Positions 18,687 to 28,061 of a DNA stretch of 64,000 bases are shown here, in pieces. Source of the stretch: Candidatus Tenderia electrophaga (GTDB lineage: Bacteria > Pseudomonadota > Gammaproteobacteria > Tenderiales > Tenderiaceae); assembly GCA_001447805.1 (NCBI GenBank), contig CP013099.1:2303181-2367180 (forward strand). Direction: 5' to 3'. The notes beneath the pieces were generated by a model that was not told the DNA's origin, ran no database searches, and worked only from the letters and a program-made list of their open reading frames with translations. Each line of letters begins with the position of its first letter. The stretch's first letter is position 1. A program made the position numbers and the translations under genes.

Positions 18687-19220
18687 TCAGGACCCGGAGC
18701 GGTTATCCCAGACCTCGTTCTCTTCGCCAAACTCGCGCGTCCAGACCAACTGGCTGATGGCCTTGAACTTGGCCACCGACATGGCGCCGCGCTTGGCGCG
18801 TTTGCTTTGGCCGGCCTCCTGCGCGGCAACGATCTCGTCGCGCTCGGCCTCATAGATTTCGAAGGGTTCGAAGTGATCGTCCATCAGCACCAGCACCACG
18901 CTGTCCCACTCTTGCTCCAGCTTGAGCTGGCCGATGCGCTGACCCGATCTCTCTTCGTCGAAAATCACGCGGCCCTTGATCTGGATCTTTTTGCCCGCGC
19001 GTTTGCCGCGGCCGACGGCGTCATAACCGCCCTGGGTACCGGGCGGCACCGGCTCCAGGTCGAGCTGTTTACAGGCGTCGAACTGGGCGATCTCGCCGCT
19101 CACCCCGCCCAGCGGTTTGCCGGTGGCGTTGCGGTAGTCGCGCGCGATGCGGCGCGTCTCGGCGATCAGTTTTTCCAGAGAATATATGGACACATCCGTT
19201 ACCCGGGCAAATTCATGCAT
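18687..19220 (-). CDS. Uncharacterised protein with a nuclease-like D...QxK motif
   Basis: A 177-residue soluble protein. Residues about 65-85 read GGYDAVGRGKRAGKKIQIKG, a D-x(n)-(Q/E)xK spacing reminiscent of PD-(D/E)XK endonuclease folds. The C-terminus carries a predicted helical segment, AMSVAKFKAISQLVW. I cannot name a family with certainty. It is upstream of yoaA on the same strand (24-base gap) and divergent from the kinase-like gene at 19,323, so a DNA-metabolism role is possible but unproven. The start is an ATG overlapping no other gene. Confidence 0.7.
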   Translation of the reverse strand: MHEFARVTDVSIYSLEKLIAETRRIARDYRNATGKPLGGVSGEIAQFDACKQLDLEPVPPGTQGGYDAVGRGKRAGKKIQIKGRVIFDEERSGQRIGQLKLEQEWDSVVLVLMDDHFEPFEIYEAERDEIVAAQEAGQSKRAKRGAMSVAKFKAISQLVWTREFGEENEVWDNRSGS

Positions 19221-19322
19221 TATAGTGCCAGATCAACCAGATAAATTCAGCAATTTGACTGTGGGCCTGAAAACACCGCCTCGCCCTGTTATCCACCCGT
19301 CGGCATTTGCCATAATACACCC

Positions 19323-20885
19323 ATGTCAGCCAACACGCTCATATCCGCGCTGCAGGATCCGGCACGCTACGACCACGCGACCGGCAAGATCAAACTGTTC
19401 GAAACCCACATCTCCTGGGTCCTGCTCACCGGAGACTATGTCTATAAGATCAAGAAACCGCTGGACTTGGGATTTCTCGACTTTTCCAGTCTGGCGCAAC
19501 GGCACCGCTATTGCCAACAAGAGCTGGAACTCAACCGCCGTCTGGCACCCGAGCTCTATCTCGGGGTGGTGAAGATCAGCGGTTCGGCGCGACATCCGCG
19601 CATCAACGGCCCCGGCGAGGCGATCGAGTATGCCGTCAAGATGCGTCAGTTCGACCCGGACATGCAGTTCGACTCACTGCTGCAACGCCAGGCCCTGACA
19701 ACGCAGCACATCGACGCCCTGGCCGACAGGATCGCGGCATTTCATCAGGGCATCGAAACCGCCCCCGCCGACAGCCGCTACGGCACTGCGCCGGCGGTAT
19801 GGCAACCCATGCAGGACAATTTCGACCAGATTGAACAGCGCTTGCAGGATCGGGCTGACCGGGACCGTCTGGAACGACTGCGGCAATGGAGCCGGCAGCG
19901 TTTCGATAGCTTGCAAACGGCAATCAGCGCACGCAAGCGCAATGGCTTCGTGCGCAACTGTCATGGCGACATGCACCTGGCCAATATCGCCTGGGTAAAC
20001 GATGCGGTGACCATATTCGACTGCATCGAATTCAACGATGAATTCCGCTGGATCGACGTCATCAGTGAGATCGCCTTCACCACCATGGATCTGGTGGACC
20101 GGGAGCGCCCCGACCTGGCAGCGCGATTGCTGGATCGTTACCTGCAGCACACGGGCGACTACGGCGGCCTGCGGCTGCTGCGCCTCTACCAGGTCTATCG
20201 CGCCCTGGTGCGCGCCAAGGTCGCCATCATCCGTCATAGTCAAGGCGACATCAGCGCGCAGGAAAGCGCGCAGGCGCTGGCACAATATCGAGACTACGCC
20301 CGCTTGGCGGAGTCCTTGACCGCAACGACACCGATACGCCTGTACATCACCCACGGCGTCTCGGGGGCGGGCAAGACCACGCTGTCACAGCCGCTGCTGG
20401 AGCAGTTCGGCATGATCCGCCTGCGCTCCGACGTGGAACGCAAACGCCTGTTCGGACTGGCCGCCCAGGACGAGAGCGACTCAGACACAGGGGCGGGCAT
20501 CTACACCTCATCCGCCAGCGAACACACCTATGCGCGTTTGCAAGCACTCGCGACCGAGGTCATCCACGCCGGCTACAATGTCATCGTCGACGCCACCTTT
20601 CTCAAACGCATGCAGCGCCGGATGTTTCAAGGCTTGGCGCGGCAATTGGCTGTGCCCTTTGTCATTCTCCACTTTCACGCCGACGAGTCACTGCTACGCC
20701 GCTGGATCAGGGAACGCCTGGCCGCCGGTCAAGACGCCTCGGAAGCCGATGTGCAGGTATTGGAGCATCAACTGAATAATCAAGAACCGCTCATTGAAGG
20801 CGAGGCCGACCATATTATTGCCATCGACAGCGGCCGCGACGATGCCGCCGAATCACTCCTTTACGCGGTGAAACGCTTGCCCTAG
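19323..20885 (+). CDS. Fusion of aminoglycoside phosphotransferase-like kinase and P-loop ATPase
   Basis: A 520-residue cytosolic protein in two parts. Residues about 1-330 are APH/choline-kinase-like, with the catalytic loop NCHGDMHLANIAW and the metal motif IFDCIEFND. Residues about 340-515 form a zeta-toxin/gluconokinase-like P-loop kinase, with Walker A GVSGAGKTT and a later DATFLKRMQRR. This fusion is a known conserved protein in proteobacteria whose substrate is not established. It is not evidence of drug resistance. It ends four bases inside the convergent antiporter gene. Confidence 0.85.
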   Translation: MSANTLISALQDPARYDHATGKIKLFETHISWVLLTGDYVYKIKKPLDLGFLDFSSLAQRHRYCQQELELNRRLAPELYLGVVKISGSARHPRINGPGEAIEYAVKMRQFDPDMQFDSLLQRQALTTQHIDALADRIAAFHQGIETAPADSRYGTAPAVWQPMQDNFDQIEQRLQDRADRDRLERLRQWSRQRFDSLQTAISARKRNGFVRNCHGDMHLANIAWVNDAVTIFDCIEFNDEFRWIDVISEIAFTTMDLVDRERPDLAARLLDRYLQHTGDYGGLRLLRLYQVYRALVRAKVAIIRHSQGDISAQESAQALAQYRDYARLAESLTATTPIRLYITHGVSGAGKTTLSQPLLEQFGMIRLRSDVERKRLFGLAAQDESDSDTGAGIYTSSASEHTYARLQALATEVIHAGYNVIVDATFLKRMQRRMFQGLARQLAVPFVILHFHADESLLRRWIRERLAAGQDASEADVQVLEHQLNNQEPLIEGEADHIIAIDSGRDDAAESLLYAVKRLP

Positions 20886-22873
20886 CTGTCAACCGTGATA
20901 CGCGCGACCACCCCCTTTTCCGCTTGATCAAGCGCCGACGGCACGCCGGACAGGATCAAGGTGTCGCTGGCGCACAAGCTCATATCGGCGTCGGGCCGCG
21001 AGATGCGCCTGCCCTCGTGCAGCAAGGCCACCAGCGAGACACCGTAGCGCTCCAGTTCCAGCTCGCCGACCTTGTGGCCGCTGGCCCAGCTGGTATCGGT
21101 GAGTTCCACGGCGCGTAATTGTTCCTCGCTATCGAGCCAATCGGACTCCAGCACACCGCCACCCGGAAACAGGCGCCGGAAGGTTTCATAACGCGCGGCG
21201 CGCACATCGCGAATCTTGTGAACGATGCGCGAGGCCGGCACCTTGAGCATAAACAACAAATAAGATGACAACATCAGACTGGCCTCCAGGGTCTCCGGCA
21301 CCACCTCACTGGCACCGGCGTCGAGCAATTCCTGCATGTGGCTGTCGTCGGAGGTACGCACCAGCACGGGAATATCCACCTCCGCCCGACGCACCTGTTT
21401 TAAAATTTTCAACGCCGTGGACGGGTCGTTCACACTCACCACCAGCGCCGCGGCGCGCTCGATACCGGCCGCTTGCAACAATTCCAGGTTAGCGGCGTCG
21501 CCGTAGCTGACAGGCTCCTTGGCCAGCACGGCGTTCTGCACCAGCACCGGATCAAGCTCCATGGCGATATAGTTAAAGCCCTCCTCCTTCAACAAATGGG
21601 CGATATTCTGCCCCACCCGGCCGTAGCCGCAGAGGATGATGTGGTGTTTCAGATCCTGGGCCAGGTCCTCGACTTGCTCCTGGACCTTTTGTTTGCTGAG
21701 GCTGGCGGTCTTGGGCGTCAGCCAACGAATCAGGCGACCGTTGTAACGAATCACCAGCGGCGCCAAGGCCATGCTGATCAGCAGGGCCGCCAATACCACC
21801 TGACCATAGCCGTTATCGATGATCTTCCCTTCCAGCGCCAAGGTCAGAATGGCGAACCCGAACTCGCCGCCATGGGCCAATACCAGCCCGGTACGCAAAG
21901 ACACCGCCGCGTCCCAACCGGCGATGCGGCACAGGACGGTAATGAACAAGCCCTTGAACAGGATCAGCGCCGTCAAGGTCAGCAGCACCGAGAGCCAGAT
22001 GTCAGGCAACAGCTGAACATTGAAGAGCATGCCCACGGTAATGAAAAACAGCCCCAACAGGATATCGCGAAAAGGTCGGATCTCGGCCTCGATCTGATGG
22101 CGGAATTCGGTCTCACCCAGCATCATGCCGGCGACGAAGGCGCCCAAGGCCAGGGACAGGCCCAGCTGGTTGGTAAGCCAGGCGGCACCCAGGCTGATCA
22201 TCAAGGCGGTCAGGGTAAACAACTCCATAGAGCGGTACTTGGCCACCAGATGAAACAAGGGCCGTAACACCCAACGCCCGAGAATGAAGATTAAGGCCAA
22301 GGCCGCCAGGCCCTGGGCCACCGCCACCAGCACGGTTATGCCGGCGCTGGTGTCGCGCGCCACGGACGGCGGCGACACCAGGATCAAGAACGGGATCACC
22401 ATCAGGTCTTGAAACAGCAGAATACCCACCGCATTGCGGCCGTGGCGCGAGTGCAGTTCCACTTGGTCGGTCATCTGCTTAATCACCAGGGCGGTGGAGG
22501 ACATGGCGACGATGCCGCCCAGCACCAGGGCGGACTCCAATTCAAGGCCAAAGCGCTGCGCCAGCAAGGTCACAATCGCCGTGGTGCCGAGCACTTGGGC
22601 GCCCCCCAGACCCAGCACCGCCCCCTTCATGTGCACCAGTTGCGACAGGGAAAACTCGAGGCCGATAGTAAACAACAGAAACACCACTCCGAACTCGGCC
22701 AGGGCGCGGGTATGTTCGGTATCGGTGACGAAGGCCAGACCATAGGGTCCGATCAAGACGCCGATGAGCAGGTAGCCCAGGATGGGCGGCAGACGCAAAT
22801 GCAGACAGGCCGCCACTGCCGCGACGGCGACGGAAAACAGAATCAGGATTTCGTTTAAATAACCGTGGTCCAT
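20882..22873 (-). CDS. CPA2 monovalent cation:proton antiporter, KefB/YbaL type
   Basis: Inner-membrane antiporter, 663 residues. About 12 membrane helices (1-390) include the characteristic FGVVFLLFTIGLEFSL and TALVIKQMTDQVEL. A TrkA-N nucleotide domain (LCGYGRVGQNIAHLLKEEG, about 415) and a TrkA-C domain (about 565-655) follow. Family members export potassium or protons under electrophile or pH stress. I start at the ATG 22873 matching the conserved MDHGYLNE; a TTG four codons upstream is possible. No ancillary KefF/KefG-like gene is next to it. Confidence 0.9.
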   Translation of the reverse strand: MDHGYLNEILILFSVAVAAVAACLHLRLPPILGYLLIGVLIGPYGLAFVTDTEHTRALAEFGVVFLLFTIGLEFSLSQLVHMKGAVLGLGGAQVLGTTAIVTLLAQRFGLELESALVLGGIVAMSSTALVIKQMTDQVELHSRHGRNAVGILLFQDLMVIPFLILVSPPSVARDTSAGITVLVAVAQGLAALALIFILGRWVLRPLFHLVAKYRSMELFTLTALMISLGAAWLTNQLGLSLALGAFVAGMMLGETEFRHQIEAEIRPFRDILLGLFFITVGMLFNVQLLPDIWLSVLLTLTALILFKGLFITVLCRIAGWDAAVSLRTGLVLAHGGEFGFAILTLALEGKIIDNGYGQVVLAALLISMALAPLVIRYNGRLIRWLTPKTASLSKQKVQEQVEDLAQDLKHHIILCGYGRVGQNIAHLLKEEGFNYIAMELDPVLVQNAVLAKEPVSYGDAANLELLQAAGIERAAALVVSVNDPSTALKILKQVRRAEVDIPVLVRTSDDSHMQELLDAGASEVVPETLEASLMLSSYLLFMLKVPASRIVHKIRDVRAARYETFRRLFPGGGVLESDWLDSEEQLRAVELTDTSWASGHKVGELELERYGVSLVALLHEGRRISRPDADMSLCASDTLILSGVPSALDQAEKGVVARITVDS

Positions 22874-22984
22874 GGATAGCGGCAAACAGGCTGTGTTTTC
22901 CCCACTCTAATTGACTCACCCTGGAAATGCCAAATAAATGAAGGGTATTAGGCGCTGCCTGCGCTCACGGCCTCATGAGCCGAG

Positions 22985-23455
<471 letters not shown>

Positions 23456-23513
23456 CTATTCAACCGCAAAGGACAAGGGACGCTGACAAAGCATGAGTCC
23501 CATCGAGTAGTTA

Positions 23514-23543
23514 TTAACCCGGCAAGCTAGTATGCCGGGTTAA
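23514..23543. repeat. Perfect 11-bp inverted repeat upstream of tadA
   Basis: TTAACCCGGCA (23514-23524) and TGCCGGGTTAA (23533-23543) flank an 8-base spacer. It lies between tadA and the ATPase remnant, with no T-tract on either side, so it could be an operator or a degenerate terminator. Confidence 0.5.
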
Positions 23544-23597
23544 TAGAAGGTGCGACCCAATTTAGGGGCAGGAGACCCAGGCATGTTGTAAGTGTGA

Positions 23598-23870
23598 TTA
23601 AAAAGACGGTGAAATTGCAAGGATTTCCTGATGCAGCGCGTCTTCCGCCTTGCCCTCCTGCACCAAACCGATCACTGCGTTGACTAGCACCACGCCGGGG
23701 ATGACGATGGTGTCCAGCCAGTAGCCCATCGCCCCGGCGATGAACCCCGCGCCCGGCAGCACGTAGATAAGCAGGTTGTGGAATTGCGACAACAGGCGCA
23801 CGAGCGTCCCGCGCGCCTGGGGAATGCACCCCAGCCGCCGCCGATGGCGGGACCGGCTAGGCGATCCGCC
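23598..23870 (-). pseudogene. Remnant of a P-type cation-transporting ATPase
   Basis: The frame ending at 23598 encodes LVRLLSQFHNLLIYVLPGAG followed by a stretch ending NAVIGLVQEGKAEDAL. This is the first membrane hairpin of P-type calcium/cation ATPases. Upstream residues belonging to the same family appear only in shifted frames (around 23802-23870). After the GKAEDAL motif the frame ends within 12 residues, so more than 700 residues including the phosphorylation site are gone. It is a non-functional scar. It abuts the stop of the small membrane gene at 23857, suggesting a deletion joint. Confidence 0.7.
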
Positions 23871-24006
23871 TTCCTTGAATGATTCGTAGCAAGATCACCA
23901 CCACCGCGATGACCAGTAGAATGTGAATGAACCCGCCCAAGGTGTACGAGGAAAGCAAACCAAGCAGCCATAAGACGATTAATGTGATTGCAAGCATTTC
24001 GAGCAT
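23857..24006 (-). CDS. lmo0937-family (DUF5670) micro membrane protein
   Basis: A 49-residue protein, too short for many gene finders. It starts MLEMLAITLIVLWLLGLLSS and continues with a TLGGFIHILL turn, a second helix and the basic end RIIQGRRIA. This pattern of two membrane helices joined by a short Gly-rich turn is the hallmark of the lmo0937/DUF5670 family, often found with stress and envelope genes. AGGGG about 11 bases upstream supports the ATG. Function is unknown. It lies 86 bases downstream of the OmpA-like lipoprotein gene on the same strand. Confidence 0.85.
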   Translation of the reverse strand: MLEMLAITLIVLWLLGLLSSYTLGGFIHILLVIAVVVILLRIIQGRRIA

Positions 24007-24092
24007 GTTAGCGTTTCCCCTAAAGGTTGCCGGACAACCTCACGTTGCCCGGCTATCGTTCTATAATATTGGACCTTCGCCGCCGTCACCGG

Positions 24093-25055
24093 TCAGCGCG
24101 GATCGATATCACGTTCATCCTCGGAAATGACCATCTCCACGCGGCGATTGCGTTGTCGAGTGGCAGGGGTATCGTTGCTCGCAACCGGATTCGACTCACC
24201 ATAGCCACGCGCGGCGACGCGGTCCGCGCTGATGCCGTTCTCGGTCAAAAACGCGCGCACGGCTTCGGCGCGCCGTTCCGAGAGCATCTGGTTGTAGCTG
24301 TCGCTGCCCGTGCTGTCGGTAAAACCTTCGATCCTTACCTTGCGTTCCGGATACTCCTTCAGGAACTCGGCGATCTTCTGTACATTGCGCTCGGATCCCG
24401 GTTTCAGCTCGGCTTGGTTGAAATCGAACAGCACGTCACCGAGTGTGATGACCAGTCCACGCTCGGTCTTCTTGGCATTCAACTCCGCGAGTTTTTTCTC
24501 CATTTCACCCACTCTTGTGGTGGCGGCTTTCAGTTCACCCGCCGCCTGTGCGGCGGCGGCCGCGGAAATCTGCGCTTGGCGGGCCTTGTCGCTGTCCCTT
24601 TTCGCATCTGCGGCGGCCGTTTCCTGCGCTTGTCGCACAGCGGCATCCTGAGCTTCCCCCACTTGCCTACGAGCCGCATCGGCTTCGGCGGTTCGAACCT
24701 CAAGGCGTACCGCATCGCGCCGTGTACCGGCGCTGGCGACGGCCATTTCGGCGGAACGCAGCTTTGCCGTGTCCTGGGCAATCAATGCGCGCTGCTTGGC
24801 GAGGTAAGCCAAATGATCCACCAAGTCTGCATCTTCCTGTTTGCTCCAGGCATTCTCAGCGCTTTCCAGTGCCTGGCCGGCTTGTTGCAGTTCCACTGCC
24901 GCATGTTTTGAAACATCGGGATCGCTCCGCGCCGTGCTGTAAGAGCTGCGGGCCTCTTCAAGAACAGCGTGTTGCTCCGGTACAGTGCTGCAACCCACGC
25001 CCACCAGACTGGCGCCCATGATGAGGAGGGTGGGTACAATATAGTTACTTCGCAT
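24093..25055 (-). CDS. OmpA-family lipoprotein with DUF4398 and coiled-coil region
   Basis: Probable outer-membrane lipoprotein that grips peptidoglycan, 320 residues. A lipobox LVGVGC lies at about 16-21. It is followed by a DUF4398-like helical region (about 30-100), an Ala-rich coiled coil (about 100-190) and a C-terminal OmpA domain (about 200-315) with GLVITLGDVLFDFNQAEL and LSERRAEAVRAFL. The ATG at 25055 has AAGGAAT upstream. It is 53 bases downstream of a second DUF4398 lipoprotein gene on the same strand, and the two likely form an operon supporting envelope integrity. Confidence 0.88.
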   Translation of the reverse strand: MRSNYIVPTLLIMGASLVGVGCSTVPEQHAVLEEARSSYSTARSDPDVSKHAAVELQQAGQALESAENAWSKQEDADLVDHLAYLAKQRALIAQDTAKLRSAEMAVASAGTRRDAVRLEVRTAEADAARRQVGEAQDAAVRQAQETAAADAKRDSDKARQAQISAAAAAQAAGELKAATTRVGEMEKKLAELNAKKTERGLVITLGDVLFDFNQAELKPGSERNVQKIAEFLKEYPERKVRIEGFTDSTGSDSYNQMLSERRAEAVRAFLTENGISADRVAARGYGESNPVASNDTPATRQRNRRVEMVISEDERDIDPR

Positions 25056-25108
25056 GATCAATTCCTTATATGTGGATTAACGGCTGTTGCTGCAGGTGCC
25101 ATTTGGTT

Positions 25109-25513
25109 TCACGGCGCGGTGCGGTCGAGTTCTTGGCGCAGAACGCGATTCGACTCCTCCGCGTTTCTAACCGCTAATTGAGCTTTGGCCAAAGCGGCCT
25201 TGGTTTCGGCGAGCGTGGCGTCTGCCTGCGCTTGTTCCGCCAGACGTTGCGCCTTGACGTAGTCCTCGTCGGCCATCGCCTGTTCGGCCGCATTCATCTT
25301 TTCAGTGGCGGATTTCAATTCAACGGGGGCGTACTCATTGCCCCCCACACTGGCCGCGCGAGTGACCGTCGCCTTAGACACCGCGATCTGTTCCGTCGGC
25401 GGCGGCATGCTTGCACAGCCCGTCATGAACAGCGCCATGCCGGCTATGCCGCCCAGGCCGACTCGCGTCATAATTCGAAGAGGATCGTGGTGATTGGATA
25501 TTTTCATAGTCAT
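25109..25513 (-). CDS. DUF4398-domain lipoprotein
   Basis: A 134-residue predicted lipoprotein: a basic N-terminus, a hydrophobic stretch GLGGIAGMALF and the lipobox MTGC near residue 33. The mature part is almost wholly helical and Ala/Glu/Gln-rich (DUF4398-like, with VELKSATEKMNAAEQAM). It resembles the N-terminal half of the OmpA lipoprotein just downstream, so the two may be paralogous modules. ATGs at 25513 and 25507 are both possible; neither has a strong ribosome site. Confidence 0.8.
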   Translation of the reverse strand: MTMKISNHHDPLRIMTRVGLGGIAGMALFMTGCASMPPPTEQIAVSKATVTRAASVGGNEYAPVELKSATEKMNAAEQAMADEDYVKAQRLAEQAQADATLAETKAALAKAQLAVRNAEESNRVLRQELDRTAP

Positions 25514-25740
25514 TTTCGCCCGTGAAGAGTTGTACTGCGTCGTCCGCAAGATCGACACTGTAGTTTGTCGAGGAGGATTGCTGGCCTTTACTACAGCATG
25601 AATGATATGGGACGGCCTGCATTGCGTCGGTGCGGTGTCGCACATAGACGGCGAGATCAGCGATGTCCCATACGCTGTGCCGGGCGGTATGATGGAAAGG
25701 AAGGGCGAAAAATCGTCATCCGCCTACTCACTGAGGCGCT

Positions 25741-26706
25741 TTAACCTCGCGCAATATTCTCTATCACCTCGGCACCCTCTTCCTGAAGGAAGCGCAAAAA
25801 GACCTTTGCTGCCGGTGACATGTAGCGGTCCTTCGGATGAACAATGTACCAGCATTCCATCAGCGGAAATCCTTCTATATTCAGCTCCACGAGTTCGCCA
25901 CGTTCACACTCACGCGCAACGCAATACCTCGATAGTACCGACAATCCCATATTGCTGGCGACGGCGTGTTTGAGCGCCTCGTTACTGCTCAACTCCATAC
26001 CGATGTTCAACGTGATTTCCTGACCATCAAGAAAGCGCTTCAACGCAATTCGCGTACCTGAAGTGCGTTCTCGCAGGAGAAATGTCTCCGTCTTGATCGC
26101 GTCCATAGAAAGATCCTCTCGACGCGCGAGTGGATGATCCGACGAGGCGACGATCACCAACGGATTTTTAATAAACGGAATTACATTGACTTCAATGTCG
26201 CTAGGCACTTGGTCGATCAGACACAAATCATCGAGGTTATCTTGCAGCCGCCGCGAAAGATTTTCTCTATCAACGATGCTTAAAGAAAACGTCACCTGAG
26301 GATAGAGCTTTTTAAATACCCCCAATAAAACCGGAACAAAGTATTCCGTGGTCGTTGCGCCGGCGAGTGTCAGCGGGCCACTCACCGTATCAATTCGGTT
26401 TGAAATATGTTCATCGAACCGCGTTACACAAGCAAATATCTCGCGACATGTCTTGAGAAATTCTCGGCCCTCATAAGTGAGATGGACCTGCCGCCCAACC
26501 TGCTCGAAGAGCCGGGTATTCAAACACTCTTCCAGCTTCTTCATCTGCATGGATACCGTTGGCTGCGTAATGAAAAGCTCCCGCGACGCGGCAGTAAAGT
26601 TACCTAATCTGGCGACGCATTCGAATACCTGAAGTTGTCGAAATGAAACGTTTCGTAAGCTGCGCGATGCAAGCGTCACTTGGTTTGTGTCGATATGAGT
26701 ATTCAT
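25741..26706 (-). CDS. LysR-family transcriptional regulator, CbbR-like
   Basis: DNA-binding regulator, 321 residues. The N-terminal winged helix-turn-helix (about 20-80) reads FRQLQVFECVARLGNFTAAS and ITQPTVSMQMKKLE, very close to CbbR/RbcR proteins that control CO2-fixation genes. The effector domain follows (about 105-310). No cbb or rbc gene is adjacent. It is divergent from the DUF2892 gene, and an inverted repeat CTGCTC-GCTT-GAGCAG lies in the shared upstream region. The real target is unknown. Confidence 0.88.
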   Translation of the reverse strand: MNTHIDTNQVTLASRSLRNVSFRQLQVFECVARLGNFTAASRELFITQPTVSMQMKKLEECLNTRLFEQVGRQVHLTYEGREFLKTCREIFACVTRFDEHISNRIDTVSGPLTLAGATTTEYFVPVLLGVFKKLYPQVTFSLSIVDRENLSRRLQDNLDDLCLIDQVPSDIEVNVIPFIKNPLVIVASSDHPLARREDLSMDAIKTETFLLRERTSGTRIALKRFLDGQEITLNIGMELSSNEALKHAVASNMGLSVLSRYCVARECERGELVELNIEGFPLMECWYIVHPKDRYMSPAAKVFLRFLQEEGAEVIENIARG

Positions 26707-26779
26707 AGATACCTGGTGATGGATCCGATACGTAATGGTGATTGGATATTGTACGCAATAACGCGCATTGTGGCTTTAC

Positions 26780-26795
26780 CTGCTCGCTTGAGCAG
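26780..26795. promoter_or_regulatory. Inverted repeat between the divergent LysR and DUF2892 genes
   Basis: CTGCTC (26780-26785) and GAGCAG (26790-26795) are separated by GCTT. LysR regulators often bind dyads in a divergent promoter, so this is a candidate operator; binding is inferred. Confidence 0.35.
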
Positions 26796-26852
26796 CTTAG
26801 GCGGCATCTCCTGACGGGATGGTTGCCTGATCACTGAAATGGAGAAACAAAC

Positions 26853-27119
26853 ATGAACACAGATAGATTACATTTTGATCTTAACCAAAATATGGCGAAT
26901 AGTGACAAGGTCGCCCGATATGCCCTGGGTGCCGTACTGATTGCGTCGATATTTGTAGTGGCGCCGGCCTATACCAGCTCAGTCGTCTTGCTCCCGTTGA
27001 TAGCGATACCGATTGTCATCAGCGCAATCATCGGTTGGGATCCAGTCTACGCATTGTTTCAGAAATCGCCGATTCCCAAGCTATTAGCTTTCAATATGCT
27101 GAAGCCCGCGACCGAATGA
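26853..27119 (+). CDS. DUF2892 (YgaP-type) small membrane protein
   Basis: An 88-residue protein with two membrane helices (about 25-45 and 46-65) preceded by a polar segment, MANSDKVARYALGAVLI. This is the typical opening of the DUF2892 domain, which ends IGWDPVYALFQ. It lacks the rhodanese domain found in YgaP. The start has TGGAGAAA upstream. It is divergent from the LysR gene. Function is unknown; stand-alone DUF2892 proteins are common in stress or sulfur-related loci. Confidence 0.85.
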   Translation: MNTDRLHFDLNQNMANSDKVARYALGAVLIASIFVVAPAYTSSVVLLPLIAIPIVISAIIGWDPVYALFQKSPIPKLLAFNMLKPATE

Positions 27120-27163
27120 ACGCCGCGACCCGGCACCTAATCCGGCACGACGTTAAGTTATAC

Positions 27164-27192
27164 AGGATGGGCACATAAAACGTGCCCACCCT
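27164..27192 (+). terminator. Possible terminator or palindromic repeat after the DUF2892 gene
   Basis: TGGGCAC (27168-27174) pairs with GTGCCCA (27182-27188) over a 7-base loop, and AGG/CCT extends the arms past one mismatch. There is no T-tract. The GGTGGGCAC-type arm resembles dispersed gammaproteobacterial palindromes. Confidence 0.4.
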
Positions 27193-27222
27193 CCACGGCC
27201 CACAATGGCATGGGCTCATCAT

Positions 27223-27309
27223 CTAGCCGCTGTAACACGCCAGCAGTCCATACAACAAAAAGCGAGACAGGAACGCCACGAAGGTCCAGAGAGGTAAATA
27301 TTGAACCAT
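27223..27309 (-). CDS. Possible 28-residue single-helix membrane peptide
   Basis: A reverse-strand ATG frame of 28 codons begins MVQYLPLWTFVAFLSRFLLY and ends LACYSG, hydrophobic enough for one membrane helix. GGAGG lies 12 bases upstream, further than ideal. No family is recognised, so it may be chance. Confidence 0.25.
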   Translation of the reverse strand: MVQYLPLWTFVAFLSRFLLYGLLACYSG

Positions 27310-27583
27310 TCAGATCGTTTGCCTCCATGGACTAGCCTTAACCCGGCGCACCCGACGAGCAATATCCGCATACGTCCCATGCACCGAGCAAGAATCCCAC
27401 TACAGACATGATGGCGCTAAGAAGAGTATCGGGCGCACAAACTCCCTTTTCCGGACTAATCAACGGGTTATTCACGGGCACCCGCGAGACACCTGCCCTG
27501 CGACCACCGCGACATCTCGCCGCATCAACGCCCAGCAACGCATTGGGGGGGCGTTGACTGGAGCGCCGTTTGATCGCTGCGCA

Positions 27584-27790
27584 TCAAGGTTGCCAGGAAC
27601 CGCGAGTTATACCGAACAAACCGACAATGGCCACGCCAACACCACCGATCATCAGCAACACAGACTTGTCAGTTGGAGAGCCGGTAAACCGGCGTGAGAT
27701 ATCAGAGCTGACCGACTCCGAAACGCTGAAGCCCCAGAAAAACAACAAACCCCCGACGATCAACAGGAAAAACGAAATGCCGGTGTTCAT
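27584..27790 (-). CDS. DUF3185-family small membrane protein
   Basis: A 68-residue protein with two membrane helices (about 5-22 and 45-62). The connecting stretch SESVSSDISRRFTGSPTDKS matches the DUF3185 pattern of a helix, a Ser/Asp turn and RxFTG-x-TD. The ATG at 27790 has GGGG eight bases upstream; a TTG ten codons earlier is less likely. A paralogue lies at 44,467. Function is unknown. Confidence 0.8.
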   Translation of the reverse strand: MNTGISFFLLIVGGLLFFWGFSVSESVSSDISRRFTGSPTDKSVLLMIGGVGVAIVGLFGITRGSWQP

Positions 27791-28061
27791 AAGCAGTACC
27801 CCAGTAAAAGTAATCGGCAATGATTGCCGTATGCAAGGCTAACCCAACCAGAGGCGGGTGCCTGTGCGTTACCGAACAGACCAGGCCAGCCATCTTCGAA
27901 ATAATGATGTGACACTCGATGGGGATGATGTGCAAGCCCTTATGTGGTGCCTATGATGCGCGAGGTGTCTTGATGATAAATATATTGGAAGATGATAGCG
28001 GAACCCTCGATTGCGCCAGCCAGTCGTTGTGCGCGAAATGCAACAGTCAAGATTCGGGCAC

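Larger units (their letters stand above)
27120..27583. other. Gene-poor gap between DUF2892 and DUF3185 genes
   Basis: In these 464 bases I see one clear hairpin (27168-27188), one weak 28-codon reverse frame (27223-27309, listed separately) and no recognisable gene. Confidence 0.6.

Noticed and set aside
19323-20885. An aminoglycoside resistance gene
   Set aside because: The APH-like domain is fused to a P-loop kinase in a conserved housekeeping-type fusion, so drug resistance is not implied.
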